Of a stretch of 64,000 nt of DNA, positions 17,452 to 27,651 are shown piece by piece. The first letter of the stretch is position 1. Each line of letters begins with the position of its first letter. The position numbers and the translations under genes were made by a program. The notes beneath the pieces are model-generated. The model worked only from the letters and a program-made list of their open reading frames with translations. It was not told the DNA's origin and searched no databases. This stretch comes from Halomonas urmiana (lineage in GTDB: Bacteria > Pseudomonadota > Gammaproteobacteria > Pseudomonadales > Halomonadaceae). The DNA is taken from positions 62,001-126,000 of the forward strand of contig NZ_VBUI01000001.1 of the NCBI RefSeq assembly GCF_005780185.1, written 5' to 3'.

Positions 17452-19770
17452 GTGAATCCTATGCGAGCCCTGACAGCCCTGTGCGGCTGGCTGCTGCTGG
17501 CCCTGATGGCCTTCGCCGGTCCGGCCCAAGCCCAACAAGCCGACGCCGGCGGCGAGCCGCCGGCCTACTCTACCCTGGCCGACCTGCTCGAGAATGAGCA
17601 ATCGCGCCAGCAGCTGATCGACCAGCTGCGCGGTATGGCCGGTGACGTCGCCGCCTCCGAATCGGCGGGTGCCGGGGAGAGCGCCGCTGGCGCCGAGCCC
17701 TCGCTGCCCAGGCAGCTGGCCGAAGCCACCAGCCGCATCGTCGGTGATGTCGGTAGCCAGTTCACCAGCCTGGTGGACGTACTCGGCGGGCTGTTCACCG
17801 GCAGTGCCGATGCGACCAGCAGCTTCGACACGGCCGCCTTCACCAACGCCGCCATCAACCTGGGCCTGGTGATCCTGGCCACCATCGCGCTGTTTCTAAT
17901 CATCCGCCGGCTGGCCCGGCCACTGTTCACGCGTATCAGCCAGTGGTCGCTCAACGGCCAGGGTCTGACCCCGGTGCTGCGCCTGGTCCTCTGCGTGGCC
18001 CTAGCAGCCGTGATCGATGCGGCGGTGGTGGCGCTTTCCTACGTCGGTGGCAACTTGGTCGCCACCTTCGCAGTGGGCGAGACCGGCGAACTCTCCACCC
18101 GGGCCTCGCTGTTCCTCAACGCCTTCCTGGTGATCGAGCTGCTCAAGGCGGCCGTGCGCATGCTCTTCTCGTCACGCTACGAAGGGCTGCGCCTGCTGCC
18201 GGTGGGGGCCGAGGACGCCTCCTACTGGAATGGCTGGATCGCCCGACTGATCGGGCTGGTGGGCTATGGCTTGATGGTGGTGGTGCCGCTGGTCAACGTC
18301 TACCTGTCGCCGACCCTGGGCCAGAGCATCGGCACCCTGATCATGATCGGCGCCTTCGTCTATGCGGTCGCCGTGGTGCTGCGCAACCGTGTTCGCCTCC
18401 GCGACGCCCTCAACCACAAGGCCAATAACGCCACCATGGCGGCCAGCCGGGTCTCGCTGCAGCTGTTCGCACGCACCTGGCACCTGTTCGCCTTGGCCTA
18501 CTTCGTGATGGTGCTGGTGCTGGTACTGACCCGGCCGGCGGACGCCCTGCCCTTCGTGCTCTTCGCCACCCTCAAGACCATCGCCGCCGTCGTGGCAGGC
18601 CTGCTGGTCTCGAGCCTGCTGACCCAGACCATCGGCCGGCGCATCCGCTTGAGCGATGACCTGCGCCGCAAGCTGCCGCTGCTCGAGCCGCGGCTCAACA
18701 GCTACGTGCCCAATGCCCTGCGAGTGATCCGTACCCTGATCCTGATCACGGTGGTCCTGGTGGTACTGAACGCCTGGGGCGCCTTCGACCTGGCGGCCTG
18801 GTACGCCTCCGAGGCCGGCCGCGGCCTGGTCGGCAAGGTGGTCAGCGTGGCGGTGATCCTGGTGGTTGCCGTCGCCGCCTGGCTGGGGCTGGCCAGCCTG
18901 ATCGAGCACAAGCTCAACCCGGAGACCGGCGGCGGCGTGCCCTCGGCCCGGGCGCAGACCCTGCTGGCCCTGTTCCGCAATGCCCTGGCCATCGCCCTGA
19001 TCACCATGACATTGATGATCGTGCTGGCCGAGATCGGCATCAACATCGGGCCGCTGATCGCCGGTGCCGGTGTGCTTGGCCTGGCCATCGGCTTCGGCTC
19101 CCAGAAGCTGGTGCAGGACATCATCACGGGCATCTTCATACAGGTGGAGAACGCCATGAACACCGGCGACGTGGTCACGGTGGGCGGCGTCACCGGCACC
19201 GCCGAGAAGCTCAGCATCCGCTCGGTGGGCATCCGCGACCTGTCCGGCACCTACCACATCGTGCCCTTCTCCAGCGTCGACACCGTCTCCAACTACATGC
19301 GCGAGTTCGGCAACCATGTCGGCGAGTACGGCATCGCCTACCGCGAGAGCATCGACGAGGCCATCGAGCAACTGAAGCTGGCCTTCGAGGACCTCCAGGC
19401 CAGCGAAGAGCACGGGCACAAGCTGCTGGAGCCGCTCACCGTGGCCGGCGTCGTGGCCCTCGCTGACAGTTCGGTGAACATCCGGGTGGTCATCAAGACC
19501 ACCCCCGGCGACCAGTGGGCCGTGGGTCGCGCCTACAACCGCCTGGTCAAGCTGCGCTTCGACGAGGCCGGCATCGAGATTCCCTTCCCGCACTCCACGC
19601 TCTACTTCGGCGAGGACAAGCAGGGCCGCTCGCCGGCGGCCAATGTGCGGGTGCTGGAGCCCAAGGGGCGGCAACGTACGGGAGATGCACCCCAGGGGGA
19701 TGATCCCGGGCATGGCATTCAGGAGACCGCCGACGCCGACCATCGCCAGCCCAACGATAGCGAGGTCTAG
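17452..19770 (+). CDS. Large MscS-family mechanosensitive channel (YbiO-like)
   Basis: 772 residues. A signal peptide (ending near AQAQQA) and a periplasmic Ala/Gly-rich region precede many membrane segments; the MscS core begins about residue 500, with the pore-helix stretch IAGAGVLGLAIGFGSQKLVQD and the beta domain VENAMNTGDVVTVGG. This size and layout match E. coli YbiO rather than MscK. Such channels release solutes on hypoosmotic shock, important for a halophile holding compatible solutes. GTG at 17452 is preferred because ACGGAGGT sits six bases upstream; an ATG three codons later is too far from it. The C-terminal tail is hydrophilic. Confidence 0.87.
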   Translation: MNPMRALTALCGWLLLALMAFAGPAQAQQADAGGEPPAYSTLADLLENEQSRQQLIDQLRGMAGDVAASESAGAGESAAGAEPSLPRQLAEATSRIVGDVGSQFTSLVDVLGGLFTGSADATSSFDTAAFTNAAINLGLVILATIALFLIIRRLARPLFTRISQWSLNGQGLTPVLRLVLCVALAAVIDAAVVALSYVGGNLVATFAVGETGELSTRASLFLNAFLVIELLKAAVRMLFSSRYEGLRLLPVGAEDASYWNGWIARLIGLVGYGLMVVVPLVNVYLSPTLGQSIGTLIMIGAFVYAVAVVLRNRVRLRDALNHKANNATMAASRVSLQLFARTWHLFALAYFVMVLVLVLTRPADALPFVLFATLKTIAAVVAGLLVSSLLTQTIGRRIRLSDDLRRKLPLLEPRLNSYVPNALRVIRTLILITVVLVVLNAWGAFDLAAWYASEAGRGLVGKVVSVAVILVVAVAAWLGLASLIEHKLNPETGGGVPSARAQTLLALFRNALAIALITMTLMIVLAEIGINIGPLIAGAGVLGLAIGFGSQKLVQDIITGIFIQVENAMNTGDVVTVGGVTGTAEKLSIRSVGIRDLSGTYHIVPFSSVDTVSNYMREFGNHVGEYGIAYRESIDEAIEQLKLAFEDLQASEEHGHKLLEPLTVAGVVALADSSVNIRVVIKTTPGDQWAVGRAYNRLVKLRFDEAGIEIPFPHSTLYFGEDKQGRSPAANVRVLEPKGRQRTGDAPQGDDPGHGIQETADADHRQPNDSEV

Positions 19771-19807
19771 GCGCTCACCAGCAGGCGCCCGCGGCGCCTG
19801 TCCGTCT

Positions 19808-19842
19808 CGACAGCGGGGTCGCCCATGGCGGCCCCGCTGTCG
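19808..19842 (+). terminator. Hairpin after the MscS-family gene
   Basis: Perfect 11-bp inverted repeat CGACAGCGGGG / CCCCGCTGTCG with a 13-base loop, 38 bases after the stop, followed by TTGGTCGG. The rest of 19771-20091 (321 bases) has no convincing gene. Confidence 0.55.
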
Positions 19843-20020
19843 TTGGTCGGGCGTGGGGCCGCCACGGCGGGCGGGTCAGCCACAACAGTCGCGGCGTCGC
19901 CCCCGATGGCAGAGCCCTCGAGGCGGCAACGATCGATCATCGACGCTCAAAGAGAAGAGCCCAGCCGTTAGGGCCGCGGGAGGCGAGGAAACCGGCGTCT
20001 CGTAAAATCACTTGCACAGC

Positions 20021-20050
20021 AAGAGGGGCTGCTAACCGGCAGCCCCTCTT
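20021..20050. terminator. Bidirectional terminator hairpin between channel gene and hemY
   Basis: Perfect 12-bp inverted repeat AAGAGGGGCTGC / GCAGCCCCTCTT with a six-base loop. Placed between convergent genes; the A/T ends of the stem give short T runs on both strands. Probably ends the hem operon on the minus strand. Confidence 0.75.
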
Positions 20051-20091
20051 CATGGTGGGTCACATCATAGTGACCCGGGTTCGAGCGTAGC

Positions 20092-21336
20092 TCAGGACGC
20101 CGCCTTCGCCGCCGAGTCAGGTGTCTCGGTGGGTTGCGGCAGCGAGGGTAGCGACTTGTCGAGCAGCTCGACGCTCTGGCGGTAGAAGAGCTGGCTCTTC
20201 TGATGCTCGCCCAGGTTGGCATAGAGCCGGGCCAGTTCCGCGCAGGCCACGCCGCTGGGCCGCTGGCGCTGGCTCGCCTCGAAGTACTCCTGCGCCTTGC
20301 CCCAGTAGGCGTTGCGCAGCGCCAGGCGCCCCAGGGTGAGCAGCAGGTCCGGATCGTTGGGCCGCTCCTGCAGCCAACTCTCGGCCACCACCAGCTGTCG
20401 GCGGGCATCCACGTCGAGCAGGCCGTAGCGCAGCACCAGGCGACTGTCCCAGTGCTCCTTGAGGGAGTGACGCAGCAGGCGCTCGGCGATGCCCTCCTGG
20501 TCGCCGCGCACCAGCGCCTCGGCATAGAGCACGATCAGGTCGTTGTTGGTGCGCAGGTAGTCGGGCATGTCGGCCCAGAGGTTGCGCACCCGCTCGATAT
20601 CGCCGGGGTTGCGTGCCTCCTGGCCGATCAGCTCGCGGTAGGCGCGCAGCTCGAGCTGCTCGCGCTCCTCGGGGGAAATCAGCTGCTGAGCCCCCAGCCG
20701 CGGCATCAGGCGGCGCAGGCCGTCCCAGTCGCTGACGCTGAGGTAGGCCTGCTTGAGCTGCTTGAGGACCTGGGGGTGATTCGGCAGGTGGCGGTCCAGG
20801 CGGGTCAGGATCGCCAGCGCCTCCTCGTACTGCTGGCGATCCAGCATCAGCTGGGCCTGCATCATGCCCACTGCGGTATCGGCGCCCTCGGTGCTCAGGT
20901 GCGCCCGCTTGAGCAGGGTATCGGCCTGCTCGTAGCGCCCCTGGTAGTGGGCGGCCAAGGCTGCGGAGAGGTAGTTGACCAGCGGCGTACTGGAGTCATC
21001 GGCGGCCTTGACCAGGGCCTTCTCGGCGCGTTTCCAGCGCCCCTCGGCGAGCGCCACCAGGCCGCGCACGGTGCGCTTCATGGCGGTGCGGTTGCGGGCC
21101 CGGCTGTTCCACACCTTGAAGCGGCTGACCGGCCGGGTCAGGCGCATCAGCAGTCGCAGGCCGAAGTGCAGCACGATGAACACCGCCAGCAGGATGATCA
21201 GGCCGAACCAGAAGGAGGTCTGATAGGAGGTGTCGCCCACCCGCACCAGCCAGTAGCCCGGCACCGACATCATCAGCTGGCCGAACAGCGCCCCGAGCGC
21301 GAGGCCCAGAACCACGATCAGGATCAGCTTTCTCAT
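20092..21336 (-). CDS. hemY: HemY-like tetratricopeptide membrane protein
   Basis: 414 residues. Two N-terminal membrane segments (LILIVVLGLALGALFGQLM and SFWFGLIILLAVFIVLHFGL) are followed by a TPR-rich region with several repeat-like helices. This is the gammaproteobacterial HemY of the hemCDXY operon, a scaffold-type protein of heme synthesis and not the Gram-positive oxidase of the same name. Its ATG overlaps the hemX stop (ATGA). The C-terminal 20 residues are Pro/Ala-rich. Confidence 0.87.
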   Translation of the reverse strand: MRKLILIVVLGLALGALFGQLMMSVPGYWLVRVGDTSYQTSFWFGLIILLAVFIVLHFGLRLLMRLTRPVSRFKVWNSRARNRTAMKRTVRGLVALAEGRWKRAEKALVKAADDSSTPLVNYLSAALAAHYQGRYEQADTLLKRAHLSTEGADTAVGMMQAQLMLDRQQYEEALAILTRLDRHLPNHPQVLKQLKQAYLSVSDWDGLRRLMPRLGAQQLISPEEREQLELRAYRELIGQEARNPGDIERVRNLWADMPDYLRTNNDLIVLYAEALVRGDQEGIAERLLRHSLKEHWDSRLVLRYGLLDVDARRQLVVAESWLQERPNDPDLLLTLGRLALRNAYWGKAQEYFEASQRQRPSGVACAELARLYANLGEHQKSQLFYRQSVELLDKSLPSLPQPTETPDSAAKAAS

Positions 21337-22784
21337 GCGTCATCTCCCTGGCCGCCCTCGGCCTGGTCGGCGGAGCGGCTCTCGAAGCGACGCTCGATGA
21401 AGCTCGCCAGCGCCTGCTGGGAGCCGCTGATGTCGGGCAGCTCGGGACGGATGCTGCGCTGCTTGAGCTCCTCGAGGCGTGCGATCACCGACTGCACGCC
21501 GGAAGCGTCCATGTCGTAGTAGCCACGAATCAGCGTCAGGGCCTTATCGAGGCTAGCTTCATAGAGCGCCTGCTCCTCCTTGAGCAGCGCCAGTTGGGAC
21601 TGCTCGAGCACCAGGCGCACGCTCTGGCGGAGGTAGGACTCCTGCTCGGGGGCGATCAGCGCCTCCAGGGCCTCGTCGTGTTGGCGCACGGTGACCAGGT
21701 CCTTGAGCTCATTGCCGAAGCGCGACAGCTGCTGCTGCCAGCCGCCGGTGGGCGTCTCCTCAATGGTGGCGTCGGCGGTCATCTCCTCGATGTCCTGGGC
21801 CAGGGGCTGGTCGGCGATCAGCTCCTGCTGGGCATTGAGCGCCAGGAAGAGGCCGGTGCGATCGATGGTCGGCACGGCTTCCAGGGCGGCGAGCTCTGAG
21901 GCGATCTCGCGACGCACCGGCACTAGGGCGGGGTTGTCGGCCTCGAGCAGCCGCGCGTCGGCGGTGCGCAGCAGGGCCGCGGCCCCCTCGACGTCGCGCT
22001 CCAGCTGCAGCCGCTGGTTGGCCAGGCGCAGCAGGTAGGCGGCCTCGGCATGCAGCCAGTCGCGCTCGTCGGTGTCCTGCTCGCGGGAGAGTTCGTCGAG
22101 CACCTGGTCGAGGGTCTCGTCGACGCTGCCGCGGTAGTCGGCGAACTCGCTGCGCAGGCTGGAGAGGGTCGATTCGAGGGCCGCATCACGCTCGCTTTCG
22201 GCGCTCTGGAGTTGCGCTTCAAGGTCACCCAAGGCGGACTGGCTGGCGACGTCGGCGGGCAGTGCGTCGAGACGCTGCTGCTGCACCTCGAGCTTCTGCC
22301 AGGCCTGCCAGCCGGCGATGGCCACGCCGATGGCCAGCAGGATCACCAGTGCCAGCGCCACGGCGCCGGACTTGCCGCCGCCCTGTCCGCCGTCGCTCGT
22401 GGCGGTGGCAGCGCCGCCAGCCGGGGGCTTGCCGCCGCCGGAGGCCTTGGCCTTGCCGCTGCTGGCGCCGCCCGATGCCGGCTTGTCGGTCGAGGCGCTC
22501 GGCGTCTTGCTCTTATCGGTGCTGGCAGCGCCCGAGGTAGGCTTATCGGCCGCAGCGCTCGCCTCCTCCGCTCCCGACGCTGCCGCGTCCTGCTTCACCT
22601 GCCCGGCCGCAGCGCCTGCCGGCGCCGATGATCCGCCCTTGCCCCGGCGGCGTGAACGGCGGGAGGCCGAACCGCCGACCTTGTCGGCCTCGCCGCCCCC
22701 CTGACCGCCCGAGGTCGACGATGCGCCCTGGGCCGCATCCGAAGGCGTCTGCTGTTCGTCCTGATTGTTTGGTTGCTTGCTCAT
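21333..22784 (-). CDS. hemX: HemX-like uroporphyrinogen-III C-methyltransferase-associated membrane protein
   Basis: 483 residues. The first 130 are a low-complexity Ala/Ser/Gly/Lys region with repeats such as STDKPTSGAA and STDKPASGGA and a basic patch SRRSRRRGKG. One membrane segment follows (VALALVILLAIGVAIAGWQAW), then a long coiled-coil-rich periplasmic domain with the HemX motif LLRLANQRLQLERDVEGA. No methyltransferase domain is present despite the family name. It is the third gene of hemCDXY, six bases after hemD. The lengthened N-terminal linker is unusual. Confidence 0.86.
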   Translation of the reverse strand: MSKQPNNQDEQQTPSDAAQGASSTSGGQGGGEADKVGGSASRRSRRRGKGGSSAPAGAAAGQVKQDAAASGAEEASAAADKPTSGAASTDKSKTPSASTDKPASGGASSGKAKASGGGKPPAGGAATATSDGGQGGGKSGAVALALVILLAIGVAIAGWQAWQKLEVQQQRLDALPADVASQSALGDLEAQLQSAESERDAALESTLSSLRSEFADYRGSVDETLDQVLDELSREQDTDERDWLHAEAAYLLRLANQRLQLERDVEGAAALLRTADARLLEADNPALVPVRREIASELAALEAVPTIDRTGLFLALNAQQELIADQPLAQDIEEMTADATIEETPTGGWQQQLSRFGNELKDLVTVRQHDEALEALIAPEQESYLRQSVRLVLEQSQLALLKEEQALYEASLDKALTLIRGYYDMDASGVQSVIARLEELKQRSIRPELPDISGSQQALASFIERRFESRSADQAEGGQGDDA

Positions 22785-22790
22785 CTGTCG

Positions 22791-23585
22791 CTAGCCCTTT
22801 TCGAGATCATCATGATCGACATCGGCCTCCTCAGGGGCGCTGCTCCCGGCGACCGCGGCCGCCAGGGCGGCAGGGGTGGCACCCGACGCCACAACGGGGA
22901 AACGAAACCCCAGCCTGCCGGCCAGTGTAGCCAACCGCGCGCTGGAAACGATTAGCGGTTGGTTCAAGGCGGCATCCGTACACCATCCTGCCAGATGTTC
23001 GAGGATTTCTCCGCTGCTGACCACCAGCGCATGGTAATCGCCCTCGGCCAGCCGCGCCTGCAGGGGCGGCGCGGGGTCGATCAGACGGCGCCGATAGACC
23101 GCCAGGCGCGTCACTCTGGCCCCGCGTGCCGCCAAGGTATCGGCGAGCAGGGTACGCCCACCCTCACCGGCCACCAGCAGCACGCGCTGCTCGTCGAGGG
23201 TCCGCAGCGACGCGAGGCGCAGCAGCGCCTCGCTGGTGTCCTCGCCGCTGGCCGGCGACGGCACGTGCACACGTACCCCCAGGTGGTAATGCAAGGCGGC
23301 GGCGGTGGACGCGCCCACCGCATAGTAGTCGATACCGACCGGCAGCTGCGGCCAGTAGCGATCCAGCGCGGCCGCCAGGCACTCGGCGGCGAAGGGGCTC
23401 ACCACCACCACCTTGTCGAACAGGTCGACGTCCAGCCAAGTGCTGCGCGCCGCCGGCGTCTCCGCCAGCGGCTCGAGCCGCATGACGTCCAGGCGCGCCA
23501 CGGACAGGCCGCGAGCCTCGATGGCCTCGGCCAGCGGGGCCGCACGCACGCCCGGACGGGAGATCAGTACCGGCCGGCTCGCCAT
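22791..23585 (-). CDS. hemD: Uroporphyrinogen-III synthase
   Basis: 264 residues of the poorly conserved HemD family: VLISRPGVRAAPLAEAIEARG at the start and VVVSPFAAECLAAAL, YAVGASTAAAL and LLVAGEGGRTLLADTLAARG further on mark the two lobes. It cyclises and inverts ring D of hydroxymethylbilane made by HemC. The ATG at 23585 overlaps the hemC stop (TGATG), indicating translational coupling; a TTG one codon earlier is less likely. Confidence 0.9.
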   Translation of the reverse strand: MASRPVLISRPGVRAAPLAEAIEARGLSVARLDVMRLEPLAETPAARSTWLDVDLFDKVVVVSPFAAECLAAALDRYWPQLPVGIDYYAVGASTAAALHYHLGVRVHVPSPASGEDTSEALLRLASLRTLDEQRVLLVAGEGGRTLLADTLAARGARVTRLAVYRRRLIDPAPPLQARLAEGDYHALVVSSGEILEHLAGWCTDAALNQPLIVSSARLATLAGRLGFRFPVVASGATPAALAAAVAGSSAPEEADVDHDDLEKG

Positions 23586-24526
23586 CAAACGGCGCCGTAG
23601 ACCTCGGCGAGAATCTCGCCGGCGCCCTGGTCGAGCAGTTCCTCGGCCACGCGGATGCCGAGCGCTTCCGGCTCGTGAATGGAGCCGCGCCCCTCCGCGC
23701 GCAGCACCCGGGTGCCCTCCGGGTTACCCACCAGGGCGCGCAGCCAGAGGGTCTGGCCGTCGTTCTCGAACACGGCGTGGCCGCCGATGGGCACCTGGCA
23801 GCCCCCCTCCAGGCGGGTGTTCATGGCGCGCTCCGCCCGCACCCGGGTGGCGGTGACCGCGTCATCCAGCGGAGTCAGCAGCGCCAGCAGCTCGGGGTCG
23901 TGCAGGCGACACTCGATGCCCAGCGCCCCCTGGCCGCAGGCCGGCAGGCAGACCTCGGGCGGCAGCTCCATGGCGATGCGCGCCTCGAGGCCCAGCCGCT
24001 TGAGGCCCGAGGTGGCCAGCAGGATGGCGTCGTACTCGCCGGCATCGAGCTTGCCGAGGCGCGTCTGGACGTTGCCGCGTAGGTTGAGGACCTCGAGGTC
24101 CGGGCGCGCCTCGCGCATCTGCAGGCCGCGACGCAGGCTCGAGGTACCGATGCGCGCGCCCTCGGGCAGCTCGTCCAGCGAGGCGTAGTGGTTGGAGACA
24201 AAGGCGTCGGTGGGCTCGGCGCCCTCGAGGATCACCGAGAGCCCCAGGCTCTCGGGAAAGTGCATGGGCACGTCCTTCATGGAGTGCACGGCGATGTCGG
24301 CGCGACCGTCGAGCATCGCCTCCTCCAGCTCCTTCACGAACAGCCCCTTGCCCCCGACCTTGGCCAGCGGCGTGTCGAGGATCTTGTCGCCGCGGGTCGA
24401 CATGGCGACCAGCTCGACCTGCAGGCCGGGATGGGCGGCCATCAGACGGTCGCGGACATGCTCGGCCTGCCACATGGCCAGTTGACTCTTGCGGGTGGCG
24501 ATACGCAGGGTATTGATGGCTTGCAC
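23585..24526 (-). CDS. hemC: Hydroxymethylbilane synthase (porphobilinogen deaminase)
   Basis: 313 residues, the family's normal length. [18 protein letters not shown] is the standard N-terminus and [16 protein letters not shown] carries the Cys that binds the dipyrromethane cofactor. The start is GTG at 24526, with GGGAG six bases upstream; the only upstream in-frame starts add unrelated sequence. First gene of hemCDXY; it polymerises four porphobilinogens. It is divergent from argH. Confidence 0.93.
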   Translation of the reverse strand: MQAINTLRIATRKSQLAMWQAEHVRDRLMAAHPGLQVELVAMSTRGDKILDTPLAKVGGKGLFVKELEEAMLDGRADIAVHSMKDVPMHFPESLGLSVILEGAEPTDAFVSNHYASLDELPEGARIGTSSLRRGLQMREARPDLEVLNLRGNVQTRLGKLDAGEYDAILLATSGLKRLGLEARIAMELPPEVCLPACGQGALGIECRLHDPELLALLTPLDDAVTATRVRAERAMNTRLEGGCQVPIGGHAVFENDGQTLWLRALVGNPEGTRVLRAEGRGSIHEPEALGIRVAEELLDQGAGEILAEVYGAV

Positions 24527-24759
24527 GTGATTCTCCCGTACCGGTTGGCCTGCTAATGGCGCACGATGCGCTGGCGCCCGGTGATGACTTGATATGGCTT
24601 CATCATAAAGCACCGCGCGAAGCAGGAAAAATCGCGTCGCGGCGAGCGTGCGCCGCCCCTCGCCAGCCCCGCGGACTCTGGTACACTTTCCGCCATGTCA
24701 AGGCAGCGCCGCCAAGGCGGCGCCCACCACCCCTATCGTCAAGCAGGATGCCCAGCCCG

Positions 24760-26169
24760 ATGAGCCCGAGTCCTTCCAACCCCGGCACCAATCAGTCCTG
24801 GGGGGGCCGCTTCAGCGAGCCCACCGACGCCTTCGTCGAACGCTTCACCGCCTCGGTCGGCTTCGACCAGCGCCTCGCCCTCCACGACATCCAGGGCTCC
24901 GTCGCCCACGCCACCATGCTGGCGCGGGTCGGCGTGCTGACCGACGCGGAGCGCGACGCCATCCTCCAGGGCCTCGACGAGATCCGCGGCGAGATCGAGC
25001 GCGGTGAGTTCGAGTGGTCGGTGGCCCTGGAAGACGTACACATGAACATCGAGGCGCGCCTCACCGACAAGATCGGCATCACCGGCAAGAAGCTGCATAC
25101 CGGCCGTTCACGCAACGACCAGGTGGCCACCGACATCCGCCTCTTCCTGCGCGACGAGATCGACGCCGTCGCCGCCGTGCTGGCGCGCCTGCGCGAGGGG
25201 CTGATCACGCTGGCCGACCGCGAGGCCGACACCATCATGCCCGGCTTCACCCACCTGCAGACCGCCCAGCCGGTGACCTTCGGCCACCACCTGCTGGCCT
25301 GGCAGGAGATGCTGGCCCGCGACCACGAGCGCCTGCTCGACTGCCGCAAGCGGGTCAACGTGCTGCCGCTGGGCGCCGCGGCGCTGGCCGGCACCACCTA
25401 CCCCATCGATCGCCACGTCACCGCCGAGCTGCTGGGCTTCGAGCGGCCCGCCGAGAACAGCCTCGACGCGGTCAGCGATCGGGACTTCGCCATCGAGTTC
25501 ACCGCCTTCGCCAGCATCCTGCTGATGCACCTGTCGCGGATGAGCGAGGAGCTGGTGCTGTGGACCAGCGCCCAGTTCGACTTCATTGACCTGCCCGACC
25601 GCTTCTGCACCGGCTCCTCGATCATGCCTCAGAAGAAGAACCCCGACGTACCGGAGCTGGTGCGCGGCAAGACCGGACGCGTCTATGGCCACCTGATGGG
25701 CCTGCTGACGCTGATGAAGTCCCAGCCGCTGGCCTACAACAAGGACAACCAGGAGGACAAGGAGCCGCTGTTCGACACCCTGGACACCGTCAAGGGTTGC
25801 CTGCGCGCCTTCGCCGACATGGCCCCGGCCATCGAGTCGAAGAAACCCAACATGGCCGAGGCCGCCCGCCGCGGCTTCTCCACCGCCACCGACCTGGCCG
25901 ACTACCTGGTGCGCAAGGGCGTGGCCTTCCGCGACGCCCATGAGATCGTCGGCCAGTCCGTGGCCTTCGGGCTCGAGGAGGGCAAGGACCTCTCCGAGAT
26001 GAGCCTCGAAGAGCTGCGCCAGTTCTCGGACACCATCGAGGCGGACGTCTTCGAGGTGCTAACCCTCGAGGGCTCGGTGGCGGCCCGCAACCATATCGGC
26101 GGCACCGCCCCGGATCAGGTACGGGCCGCGGCGCAGCGCGCCCGCGATGCCCTGGCGGGCCTGGCCTGA
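24760..26169 (+). CDS. argH: Argininosuccinate lyase
   Basis: 469 residues. [16 protein letters not shown] at the N-terminus, [12 protein letters not shown] and the signature loop [16 protein letters not shown] define ArgH. It splits argininosuccinate into arginine and fumarate, last step of arginine synthesis. Two ATGs compete (24748 and 24760); 24760 is chosen for its distance from AGGA, but the difference is only four residues. The stop overlaps lptM by one base. Gene order argH-lptM-lysA-dapF is usual in this group. Confidence 0.93.
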   Translation: MSPSPSNPGTNQSWGGRFSEPTDAFVERFTASVGFDQRLALHDIQGSVAHATMLARVGVLTDAERDAILQGLDEIRGEIERGEFEWSVALEDVHMNIEARLTDKIGITGKKLHTGRSRNDQVATDIRLFLRDEIDAVAAVLARLREGLITLADREADTIMPGFTHLQTAQPVTFGHHLLAWQEMLARDHERLLDCRKRVNVLPLGAAALAGTTYPIDRHVTAELLGFERPAENSLDAVSDRDFAIEFTAFASILLMHLSRMSEELVLWTSAQFDFIDLPDRFCTGSSIMPQKKNPDVPELVRGKTGRVYGHLMGLLTLMKSQPLAYNKDNQEDKEPLFDTLDTVKGCLRAFADMAPAIESKKPNMAEAARRGFSTATDLADYLVRKGVAFRDAHEIVGQSVAFGLEEGKDLSEMSLEELRQFSDTIEADVFEVLTLEGSVAARNHIGGTAPDQVRAAAQRARDALAGLA

Positions 26170-26369
26170 TGCGACGCTCCTTCCCCGCCGCCCTGGCCCT
26201 GGCATTGGCCCTGACCCTCGCGCTGGCCGGCTGCGGCCAGAAGGGTCCGCTCTACTTGCCCGGCGACGAAGCGGCCGCCGAACGCTATGACCCTGCCGGC
26301 GAGCAGGCGACGTCGGACGACGCCGCCACCCGGCAGGACGATGACACCGCCCGCGACGACGAGAGCTAG
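26169..26369 (+). CDS. lptM: LptM (YifL-type) small lipoprotein
   Basis: 66 residues. A short signal sequence ends in a lipobox LAGCGQKGPLYLP, the hallmark of LptM, which in E. coli binds the LptD/E lipopolysaccharide translocon and helps LptD mature. The C-terminal tail is acidic and variable. Position directly before lysA matches E. coli gene order. Confidence 0.87.
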   Translation: MRRSFPAALALALALTLALAGCGQKGPLYLPGDEAAAERYDPAGEQATSDDAATRQDDDTARDDES

Positions 26370-26370
26370 C

Positions 26371-27651
26371 ATGGACCACTTCGAATACCGCGACGGCGTC
26401 CTCTACGGTGAGGACGTGCCGCTCACCCGCATCGCCGACGAGTTCGGCACGCCCTGCTACGTCTACTCCCGGGCGACCCTGGCGCGCCACTACCGCGCCT
26501 ACGCCGAGGCCCTGGGCAGTCACCCGCACCTGATCTGCTATGCGGTGAAGGCCAATTCCAACCTGGCGGTGCTGGGCCTGCTGGCGAAGATGGGCGCCGG
26601 CTTCGACATCGTTTCCGTGGGCGAGCTCGAGCGCGTGCTCGCCGCCGGCGGCGAGCCGGCCCGGGTGGTCTTCTCCGGCGTCGCCAAGCAGGAGGCCGAG
26701 ATGGCCCGCGCGCTGGAGGCGGGCATCAAGTGCTTCAACGTCGAGTCGCGCCCCGAGCTCGAGCGCCTCAACGCGGTGGCGGGCCGGCTCGGCCTGCGGG
26801 CCCCGGTCTCGCTGCGGGTCAATCCGGACGTCGACGCCGGCACCCACCCCTACATCTCCACCGGGCTCAAGGACAACAAGTTCGGCATCCCGGTGGACGA
26901 GGCGCTGGCCGCCTACGAGCTGGCGGCCGCGCTGCCCCATCTCGAGGTGGTCGGCCTGGACTGCCATATCGGCTCCCAGCTCACCGAGCTCGCGCCCTTC
27001 CTCGACGCCCTCGACCGCCTGCTGGTGCTGCTCGAGCGACTGCGCGAGCGCGGCATCGAGATCGAGCATCTCGACCTCGGCGGCGGGCTGGGCGTGCCCT
27101 ACCGCGACGAGCGCCCGCCGGCGCCCTTCGACTACGCCACCGCCCTGCTCGAGCGGCTCTCGGCGTGGCCAGGCAGCGAGCGGTTGACCCTGCTCTTCGA
27201 GCCGGGCCGCTCCATCGCCGCCAACGCCGGCGTGCTGCTAACGCGGGTCGAGTTCCTGAAGCCTGGCGAGACCAAGAACTTCGCCATCGTCGACGCGGCC
27301 ATGAACGACCTGATCCGCCCGGCGCTCTATCAGGCCTGGCAGGCTATCCTGGCCGTGGATACCCGTCACCCGCGCGACGCCGCCATCTATGACGTGGTCG
27401 GACCGGTCTGCGAGACCGGTGACTTCCTGGGCAAGGACCGCGAGCTCGCCATCGCCGCCGACGACCTGCTGGCGGTGCGCTCCGCCGGGGCCTACGGCTT
27501 CGTGATGGCCTCGAACTACAATAGCCGCCCGCGTCCCGCCGAGGTAATGGTCGACGGCGACCGGGCCCACCTGGTGCGTCGCCGCGAGCGCCTCGAGGCG
27601 CTGTGGGCCGGCGAGTCGCTGCTGCCCGACGACGCGGAAGAGGCCCGCTGA
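26371..27651 (+). CDS. lysA: Diaminopimelate decarboxylase
   Basis: 426 residues. The PLP Lys is in [39 protein letters not shown] and VCETGDFLG are the remaining active-site motifs of LysA. It decarboxylates meso-diaminopimelate to lysine. The ATG at 26371 follows the lptM stop by one base; the open frame upstream overlaps lptM and is not used. The stop overlaps dapF (TGATG). Confidence 0.95.
   Translation: MDHFEYRDGVLYGEDVPLTRIADEFGTPCYVYSRATLARHYRAYAEALGSHPHLICYAVKANSNLAVLGLLAKMGAGFDIVSVGELERVLAAGGEPARVVFSGVAKQEAEMARALEAGIKCFNVESRPELERLNAVAGRLGLRAPVSLRVNPDVDAGTHPYISTGLKDNKFGIPVDEALAAYELAAALPHLEVVGLDCHIGSQLTELAPFLDALDRLLVLLERLRERGIEIEHLDLGGGLGVPYRDERPPAPFDYATALLERLSAWPGSERLTLLFEPGRSIAANAGVLLTRVEFLKPGETKNFAIVDAAMNDLIRPALYQAWQAILAVDTRHPRDAAIYDVVGPVCETGDFLGKDRELAIAADDLLAVRSAGAYGFVMASNYNSRPRPAEVMVDGDRAHLVRRRERLEALWAGESLLPDDAEEAR

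Noticed and set aside
20092..21336. HemY as protoporphyrinogen oxidase
   Set aside because: No FAD-binding motif; it is the membrane TPR protein of the same name in Gammaproteobacteria.
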